Shown here piece by piece: positions 7,546 to 12,544 of a DNA stretch of 12,544 nucleotides. Origin of the DNA: Nitrospinaceae bacterium (GTDB taxonomy: Bacteria; Nitrospinota; Nitrospinia; Nitrospinales; VA-1); assembly GCA_029937655.1 (NCBI GenBank), contig JAPYPK010000007.1, forward strand, positions 17,598-30,141, read 5' to 3'. How positions within the stretch are numbered: the first letter of the stretch is position 1; each line of letters begins with the position of its first letter. The position numbers and the translations under genes were made by a program. Below the pieces are notes generated by a model. That model was not told the DNA's origin, searched no databases, and saw only the letters and a list, made by a program, of their open reading frames with translations.

Positions 7546-8826
7546 TTATTTATTCGCTTTCGCCTGTTCCTTTTCCCAGTTTTGGGTTGCTTCCTCAGCA
7601 TTCATAATTTGAAAGCACTGCCGATTAAGCACTGGGTGTAAAGAGAATATCGGTGTATTGAATGGCACAATAGCCCGTTCTTCCCCAGGAAGGAGTTGTA
7701 GGTGCATATTGACAAAGTTAAAGCTAAGGCCTTCCTGCCAAGGTTCTTTTGACGATTCGGCATAAGCAGGTATCTTGTCAGATGCATGTGTTCGAGTCAT
7801 CAAACCAGACCCCCCCTGCAGGCCATATTCATGAAGATCAGGCGCCCCTTGAATTAAAACCGAAACGCGAGAGGAGTCGAACCACACCTTAAAATTATTA
7901 ACAACCTGCAGAAATGGACCCAGGCTACCCATACGTTCTAAAACAGCGCGAGGATAACTTAATTCGAGAGGGTTTTCAGGAGATGGGGTACCAATCTGAT
8001 ATTTACATTCCCGTTCTTTCACTTGAGATGCTGAAACAAATAAAAGGTTTGGATCTTCTAAATCTATTGGAAGAACTTGTGCGTCATTATAACTAATAAG
8101 CTTATCCATATCATAAGCTAACGGAAAAGAGTACCCTTCCTTAGCATAAAAGACACGCACCCCTGCTTCCAAAGGATCTTCAGGTTTGCGAGTTATTTTT
8201 AAATCGAAAGGAAGCATCAAATGAAAGGCGTTGGTTCGTGAATTCATAAAGGGGGCACAGGCCCCTGGGAACTCCCGATGCACATCTTTATTGTCCGGCT
8301 CGAACTTTCTGGGCCCACCTGTGAAGTGCTGTCCCGCTTTCGCCTCTTTTGTCAGGTGGTACTTTTCCTGGTAATAGGCCCCTGCCCTTTTTTGCGCGAT
8401 GTCCAAAATATAATCTGGCACATCGGACTGCACAAAAATTAATTGCTTATCCAGAGGCAAACCTGCTGGCCTCATAGCATCATTATATATATTAAGTTCC
8501 GCCTGAGTTTTGCGTATATCATAGTCCAGCTGGCGTGCAAGGTCAGGATTTGAGTAACTAGTTCTTGCTTGTAGCTCTTTTGCTTTATTCAAGAGATCAA
8601 GCTTCTGAACGTAACGCTTTGGCTCAGGAGCAAATGCCTGAATAATTGCCATCAGCAGATTGAACTGTTCTTCAGGCAACAGACCTAACGCCTCCATATC
8701 ATTTTCCTTTATGAAGGTAAAAGCTAATGACCCAAAAGCCTCTTCTCGACGAAGACTAAGTGTCAAAAGATAATTAAGGTAACTACGTGCTTCCTCTAAA
8801 TTAAAATCTGCCATCGCCAAACTCAC
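7546..8826 (-). CDS. Uncharacterised soluble protein, 426 residues
   Basis: I do not recognise this protein. The first about 115 residues look helical and charged (LEEARSYLNYLLTLSLRREEAFGSL; later YVQKLDLLNKAKELQAR). A central part (about 120-200) contains DVPDYILDIAQKRAGAYYQEKYHL. The rest (about 200-400) looks strand-rich, with FHLMLPFDLKITRK (201-214), SVLIQGAPDLHEYGLQGGSGLMTRTH (322-347) and FVNMHLQLLPGEERAIVPFNTPIFSLHPVLNRQCF (371-405). There is no signal peptide or membrane segment, so it is probably cytoplasmic. It has only three cysteines (190, 274, 404). The start is GTG at 8826; an in-frame TAA two codons upstream bounds it, and ATG at 8814 is the alternative, neither with a clear ribosome site. 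It lies between a duplicated-FtsX permease and a TPR lipoprotein on the same strand, which suggests a transporter-associated role, but this is context only. Confidence 0.8.
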   Translation of the reverse strand: MSLAMADFNLEEARSYLNYLLTLSLRREEAFGSLAFTFIKENDMEALGLLPEEQFNLLMAIIQAFAPEPKRYVQKLDLLNKAKELQARTSYSNPDLARQLDYDIRKTQAELNIYNDAMRPAGLPLDKQLIFVQSDVPDYILDIAQKRAGAYYQEKYHLTKEAKAGQHFTGGPRKFEPDNKDVHREFPGACAPFMNSRTNAFHLMLPFDLKITRKPEDPLEAGVRVFYAKEGYSFPLAYDMDKLISYNDAQVLPIDLEDPNLLFVSASQVKERECKYQIGTPSPENPLELSYPRAVLERMGSLGPFLQVVNNFKVWFDSSRVSVLIQGAPDLHEYGLQGGSGLMTRTHASDKIPAYAESSKEPWQEGLSFNFVNMHLQLLPGEERAIVPFNTPIFSLHPVLNRQCFQIMNAEEATQNWEKEQAKANK

Positions 8827-8888
8827 ATCTTAAAGGACTATTAGTATAAAACGAATTATTAAAACTAAGTTTCATTCGGGTTAGATAG

Positions 8889-8904
8889 TACAATGTGCAT
8901 TGTA
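8889..8904. promoter_or_regulatory. 16-bp palindrome between permease and the unrecognised gene
   Basis: TACAATG-TG-CATTGTA is a perfect dyad with 7-base arms and a 2-base spacer. It sits one base after the permease stop codon and about 62-78 bases before the GTG of the next gene. The form suits a dimeric repressor operator better than a hairpin terminator, since no T-run follows. No regulator is known for it. Confidence 0.4.
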
Positions 8905-8905
8905 A

Positions 8906-11491
8906 TTATTCAACACGGACTGCTTCCTTTGGGTTTAGCCTAACAGCTAAACGCGCGGGATAAAGACCGGCAATGAGGGAAACGACCCAAAATAAAATCA
9001 AAGAGAATAAAACAAAAATATATGGGAAGTGGATTTGGATAGTCCAGCCAAAAGACTGCTTGTTAATCACAAAAATCAAAATATAAGAAACAATCCCTCC
9101 TGCGGCTACACCCATTATCGAACCTATTAACCCTAATATGCCTGACTCGATAAGAACCATGCGCTTAACCTGATCTTGAAATCCTCCAATAAACCTTATA
9201 ATCCCTATCTCTCGTTTTCTTTCAAGGATAAGCGCGATCAGAGTGTTGAATAACCCAAGTAATGCCACACCCCCTGCAATAATTTCTAATGAGTAAGTAA
9301 TGGCGAAGGTTTTGTCAAAAATTTCTAGTACGTTTTTTTTTAATTCAGGGTTTGACCTTATAACCAAATTGTAATCCGCGCCAAGTGTTTTGAGGAGTTC
9401 CTGCCTGACATTTTCTATCTCATTTTTATTTGAGAGGTAAATCACGAAGCTGTTCACATCCGTATCACCATAATATTTAATAAATATTGATCGATCTATA
9501 ATGATGTAGCCCCGCTCCCTCGAATAGTCATAATATACTGCTGCGACTTGAAATTTTGCCGAACCATTTGGTGTCTCCATAAATAAGGAATCACCCACTC
9601 CAACCTCATGCTTAAGTGCAAAAGATTCTGAAATAATAGCGCGGTCTTGACCGACCATCTGCGCAAATAGTTCCTGTGCGGTTGGGCCAGACTTTATAAC
9701 CAAATTACCGTAACGGGATAGTGCTTCAAAATCACCCGAACCTAATACTGCCGGTTTATCGTTATAACTGATATCTTGAGCTCGAAATAAATCCACAGCA
9801 GCAACACCAGAAATTTTTCTTATATCTTCTACTCGATCGCCTGGCAAAGTATACTGGTAGTCGATGTCCCTTCCTCCTGCAACTCGGACAAAAAGGTCAG
9901 CTTTTAGTGTTTGACCGATCCAGACAATGACCGTTTGTCTGAAGCTATGTACCATAATCGACATACTTATAATCATCATGAACGCTATTGCGAGCGAGGA
10001 AATGGCAAGTGAATTGCGACCAATATTTTGCGACAAATTCATACACGCTAAAAAACCCTCCCCACCAAAATATTTCTTACAAATACCTCTTAAAAGATCT
10101 CTTCCTGTAAGTAAAGCGGATGGCGAAAAAAAAGATAACCCCATAATCACAAAGAATACTGCCAGGAATCCAAAATAGGGAAACCCACCTATGGGAGGCA
10201 GCAAACTGAATATCCCGGCCATAGCAAAGCTAGTAATAGCCAATAAGGTTAGTCTTCTGTCCCCCCGAAATATTTTCAGGTCATAGCTGCCACGCCGCAT
10301 TACGGTTGCAGGTGACGTCCTGGACGCATCAATAGCTGGTATAAGAGCAGAAACCAAAGAAAGACCTACTCCAAGGAGCAAATAAGGCCATGACTGAAGC
10401 CAGTTAAAATCCACTTCAGTCACATAACTCGGAGTGTAAAGATTGTTGACGGTTACGGATACTGCATCAAGCGAAAACTGTGCTAAATATTTTCCTAACC
10501 AGACACCAATCACAGAACCTGCGGCACCAATAATTCCAGCTTCAATAAAAAAAATGCTAGCGACAAGTAACGGTGTTGCTCCTATTGCCCGGAGTGTCCC
10601 TATCTCGGCCCGCCTGCGCACCACTGACAACGCAACCATATTATAAATTAGGTATAAAGCAACAATGAGAGCCACAAAACTTAAAGCAGTAAGGTTATAT
10701 TGAAATGCTCGTAACATTTTTTCTACTTGCCTGTTCTTTCTTTCCGGTCTATCCACGCGAAGAAAATTAGGTAACACTTCTGAAAGTTTTTCACGTATCG
10801 ACGCGAAGTTTTCTTTTCTTTTAAATTCGATGTCAATACGGTCAAGCTTACCTATTCTCCCAAAAGCCCATTGCGCAGCAGCAATATCCATGAGCGCGAA
10901 ATTTCCGTTGAGAGCTCGAGCTAAGCCTTTATTCTCTAGAATGGCATTTACGTTGAATGTTTTTTCAATACCATTAATAAGAAAATTAATTTTATCTCCG
11001 GGCTTAAAGTTCGTTCCAGGGATAAACTTTTCAGGCAACACAATACCTTTGGGGTCCATAATAAGTGGCAATAATCCCTTAAGGTCCTTCTCCAGTGTTT
11101 TAATTGAAAAATCCCTAATACCGCTATCTTGCAGGAGATCTGTTCCAAGAATCTCTACCACCTGGCCAGTTTTTAATTCAACACCATATCCTTCTATTAC
11201 AGGGTAGGATTTAACTAATTTACGAACATGTGAAAGCTCCTGAAAATATTTTTCATCAAAAGCCATTCCCTCTGCATGGACAATAGCATCTGCCCTACCA
11301 AGTACTAGATCTACGCTCTCCTCAAATGAGCGGAGTGTCTGCCTATTGGCCAGTTGAATACTTAGGAAAACTGCAACACCAATAGCAACGCCTAAAATTG
11401 TAATTATCATTCGGAAGGGATCACGTAAAACAGGGCGTAAAATAAGTGCCCAAAAAAGATCTTTAAAGTAAAAAAGAAAGCCCATAATCAA
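8906..11491 (-). CDS. ABC transporter permease with duplicated FtsX/MacB modules (YbbP-like)
   Basis: Membrane half of an ABC system with the ATPase encoded just upstream. About ten transmembrane helices are visible (residues near 25-46, 263-290, 308-332, 365-388, 413-434, 436-458, 492-515, 733-757, 777-803, 822-845). Two large extracytoplasmic domains (about 47-260 and 516-730) each follow a single helix. Each ends in an FtsX domain with the cytoplasmic coupling signature: VVRRRAEIGTLRAIGAT (290-306) and LERKREIGIIRFIGGF (756-771). This two-module layout and length resemble E. coli YbbP (about 800 residues) rather than single-module MacB or LolC/E. Members of the superfamily transmit mechanical motion across the membrane rather than transporting through a channel; the substrate is unknown here. 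The frame opens with TTG at 11491; ATG at 11485 (859 residues) is equally likely or better. GGGT lies upstream but no strong ribosome site. Confidence 0.93.
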   Translation of the reverse strand: MIMGFLFYFKDLFWALILRPVLRDPFRMIITILGVAIGVAVFLSIQLANRQTLRSFEESVDLVLGRADAIVHAEGMAFDEKYFQELSHVRKLVKSYPVIEGYGVELKTGQVVEILGTDLLQDSGIRDFSIKTLEKDLKGLLPLIMDPKGIVLPEKFIPGTNFKPGDKINFLINGIEKTFNVNAILENKGLARALNGNFALMDIAAAQWAFGRIGKLDRIDIEFKRKENFASIREKLSEVLPNFLRVDRPERKNRQVEKMLRAFQYNLTALSFVALIVALYLIYNMVALSVVRRRAEIGTLRAIGATPLLVASIFFIEAGIIGAAGSVIGVWLGKYLAQFSLDAVSVTVNNLYTPSYVTEVDFNWLQSWPYLLLGVGLSLVSALIPAIDASRTSPATVMRRGSYDLKIFRGDRRLTLLAITSFAMAGIFSLLPPIGGFPYFGFLAVFFVIMGLSFFSPSALLTGRDLLRGICKKYFGGEGFLACMNLSQNIGRNSLAISSLAIAFMMIISMSIMVHSFRQTVIVWIGQTLKADLFVRVAGGRDIDYQYTLPGDRVEDIRKISGVAAVDLFRAQDISYNDKPAVLGSGDFEALSRYGNLVIKSGPTAQELFAQMVGQDRAIISESFALKHEVGVGDSLFMETPNGSAKFQVAAVYYDYSRERGYIIIDRSIFIKYYGDTDVNSFVIYLSNKNEIENVRQELLKTLGADYNLVIRSNPELKKNVLEIFDKTFAITYSLEIIAGGVALLGLFNTLIALILERKREIGIIRFIGGFQDQVKRMVLIESGILGLIGSIMGVAAGGIVSYILIFVINKQSFGWTIQIHFPYIFVLFSLILFWVVSLIAGLYPARLAVRLNPKEAVRVE

Positions 11492-11572
11492 ACCCGATAA
11501 TTTATTTTCAATAAAAACATAGAAAAATTTACATGCATCGTTTTAAAACGTTAAAGCTATATCCATATAATT
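11492..11572. other. Short gap between ATPase and permease genes
   Basis: This 81-base gap is AT-rich and contains the perfect 12-bp palindrome CGTTTTAAAACG at 11539-11550. No terminator is evident, so the ATPase and permease genes are probably co-transcribed. Confidence 0.4.
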
Positions 11573-12262
11573 TTAATTGGCTCTGGGCGTAGCTTTTCCG
11601 TCACGAATTTCAAAGTGACGGTTTCCATTATCAGCAATTTGTGAATTATGTGTTGCCATAACCACGGTGGTATTGAAATCCGTAGAGGCTTTATTCATAA
11701 GTTCGAGAATCCTAATTCCATTTTCAGAATCTAAGTTGCCTGTTGGTTCATCGGCCAGAAGAATTGATGGCCGATGAACTAACGCGCGGGCAATCGCAAC
11801 TCTTTGCATCTCGCCGCCAGATAATTCTGCGGGAAACGATTTAGCTCTATGGGAAAGACCAACATAATCCAAAAGAATTTGAACTTGTTTACTTTCGGTT
11901 TTAGCTGAATGGCTAAGCAAAAGCGGCAACTCTACATTTTCTTGAACCGTTAGAGTAGGCATGAGATTAAAAAACTGAAAAATAAACCCAATTTCCTTTC
12001 GCCTTAACTCAGTAAGTTCTTTGTCATCTAATCTATTTAACAAACGATTATTAAGATGTATTTCTCCCTGGTCTGGGAAATCCAGTCCACCCAGGCAATT
12101 TAAAAAAGTTGTTTTTCCCCCACCGCTAGGACCCATTATCGAAACAAAATCTCCCCGCTGAAACTCCAGACTTACCCCCGATAAAGCTACAACCTTCTCG
12201 TTACCCGCGTAATAATATTTACAAACATCTTTAAAGCGTATGATAGGAGAATTCGATGTCAT
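11573..12262 (-). CDS. ABC transporter ATP-binding protein, LolD/MacB/YbbA type
   Basis: Cytoplasmic nucleotide-binding subunit that would power the permease encoded downstream. All catalytic elements are intact in 229 residues: Walker A GPSGGGKT (44-51), Q-loop Gln96 in FIFQFFNL, signature LSGGE (147-151), Walker B ILLADE (167-172) with Glu172, D-loop GNLDSE and switch His205. The phrases FNLMPTLTVQENVELPL and DEPTGNLDS are typical of the LolD/MacB/FtsE branch. Length fits the family (about 220-235). The ATG at 12262 has AAAGGA about seven bases upstream. By pairing with a duplicated FtsX permease, YbbA is the closest functional analogue; LolD is less likely because no LolC/E pair is present, although sequence alone does not exclude it. 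The gene is first in a run of four minus-strand genes and is divergent from an aminotransferase gene. Confidence 0.95.
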   Translation of the reverse strand: MTSNSPIIRFKDVCKYYYAGNEKVVALSGVSLEFQRGDFVSIMGPSGGGKTTFLNCLGGLDFPDQGEIHLNNRLLNRLDDKELTELRRKEIGFIFQFFNLMPTLTVQENVELPLLLSHSAKTESKQVQILLDYVGLSHRAKSFPAELSGGEMQRVAIARALVHRPSILLADEPTGNLDSENGIRILELMNKASTDFNTTVVMATHNSQIADNGNRHFEIRDGKATPRAN

Positions 12263-12269
12263 GGTTAAA

Positions 12270-12273
12270 TCCT
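12270..12273 (-). promoter_or_regulatory. Ribosome binding site of the ABC ATPase gene
   Basis: AGGA, within AAAAGGA on the minus strand, lies seven bases before the ATG at 12262 and supports that start. Confidence 0.6.
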
Positions 12274-12304
12274 TTTAGGTAATACAATTAAACATAAAGA
12301 TGTA

Positions 12305-12333
12305 AGCATAATAAAAATAGAGTCTCCACTCAA
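12305..12333 (-). promoter_or_regulatory. Candidate promoter of the ABC transporter locus
   Basis: On the minus strand TTGAGT (12333-12328, four of six to -35) is followed after a 17-base spacer by TATGCT (12310-12305, four of six to -10). Transcription would start about 35 bases before the ATPase ATG. Spacing is ideal but both hexamers are imperfect. Confidence 0.4.
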
Positions 12334-12392
12334 GTCAGTTGCACTCGATAGTAGCTTTATGTTATTGATATTTTTTTAATATTTTTAATATT

Positions 12393-12396
12393 GAGG
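12393..12396 (+). promoter_or_regulatory. Ribosome binding site of the aminotransferase gene
   Basis: GAGG, in TTGAGGTTGAAATG, lies five bases before the ATG at 12402. Confidence 0.65.
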
Positions 12397-12401
12397 TTGA
12401 A

Positions 12402-12544
12402 ATGCCGATTTCGCAAAAAATCAGCGAAAAACTAAAGAGTTCTTCTTGGATTAGAAAAATGTTCGAAGAAGGTCTGCGTATGAAAAAGGAGTACGGCGCA
12501 GACAATGTGTTTGACTTATCTTTGGGAAACCCTGTGATTGAGCC
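12402..12544 (+). CDS. Class I/II pyridoxal-phosphate aminotransferase, 3' end missing
   Basis: Only the first 47 residues are present, running off the window. They read MPISQKISEKLKSSSWIRKM, then FEEGLRMKKEYGADNVFD and LSLGNPVIE. The helix ending in IRKMFEEG, followed by YGADNVFDLSLGNP, is the characteristic N-terminus of a group of fold-type I aminotransferases related to aspartate aminotransferase; the GNP segment lies by the substrate pocket. The PLP lysine and the rest of the protein lie outside the window, so the substrate cannot be given. GAGG lies five bases before the ATG and supports the start. The gene is divergent from the ABC ATPase gene, with 139 AT-rich bases between them. Confidence 0.85.
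   Translation, partial: MPISQKISEKLKSSSWIRKMFEEGLRMKKEYGADNVFDLSLGNPVIE

Noticed and set aside
7488..7601. N-terminal extension of the TPR lipoprotein by 38 residues to 7601
   Set aside because: The extension overlaps the neighbouring gene, is very basic, and would bury the signal peptide. The ATG at 7487 has AGGA at the right distance and a lipobox immediately follows.
10830..11207. Plus-strand open frame of 125 codons antisense to the permease gene
   Set aside because: It is fully contained within the conserved permease gene, has no recognisable domain, and is a shadow frame.
12371..12392. AATATT-type repeats before the aminotransferase gene as an operator
   Set aside because: Low-complexity AT sequence in which each half is itself palindromic; not distinguishable from chance.

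Overview
The window looks like ordinary chromosomal DNA, moderately AT-rich, from a Gram-negative bacterium. The Gram-negative reading rests on a lipoprotein signal peptide, a MacB/YbbP-type permease with large extracytoplasmic domains, and a membrane-exported methionine sulfoxide reductase. The mix of a long cobalamin-dependent ribonucleotide reductase, a SUMF1-fold protein and a YbbAP-like transporter would suit a marine Nitrospinota or deltaproteobacterial-type lineage, but that placement is an inference with low confidence. No mobile element, CRISPR array, tRNA or rRNA was seen.

Layout. Positions 1-702 (+) hold the 3' part of a SUMF1/FGE-fold gene whose start lies outside the window. It converges on nrdJ (730-4365, -), a 1211-residue B12-dependent ribonucleotide reductase. 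A 528-base divergent intergenic region (4366-4893) follows. Its nrdJ-proximal part carries two NrdR-box-like palindromes exactly 31 bp apart, lying over a probable promoter. Next on the plus strand are an exported MsrA-MsrB fusion (4894-6036) and a flavin-binding split-barrel protein of the pyridoxamine-phosphate-oxidase fold (6131-6742).

Four minus-strand genes run from 12262 down to 6750: a LolD/YbbA-type ABC ATPase, an 859-861-residue duplicated FtsX/MacB-type permease, a 426-residue soluble protein I do not recognise, and a TPR lipoprotein. They are co-directional and could form one transport locus, although a possible terminator hairpin sits before the lipoprotein gene. The lipoprotein converges on the split-barrel gene with only 7 bases between stop codons. 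At the right edge an aminotransferase gene (12402 onward, +) starts divergently from the ATPase gene and is cut by the window end.

How the genes work together. NrdJ supplies deoxynucleotides and appears to be under NrdR control. MsrAB repairs oxidised methionine in exported proteins. The ATPase and permease form a mechanotransmission-type ABC system acting at the inner membrane. The unrecognised protein and the TPR lipoprotein beside it are the most likely place for undescribed biology here. Nothing in the window amounts to a clearly novel defence or mobile system.
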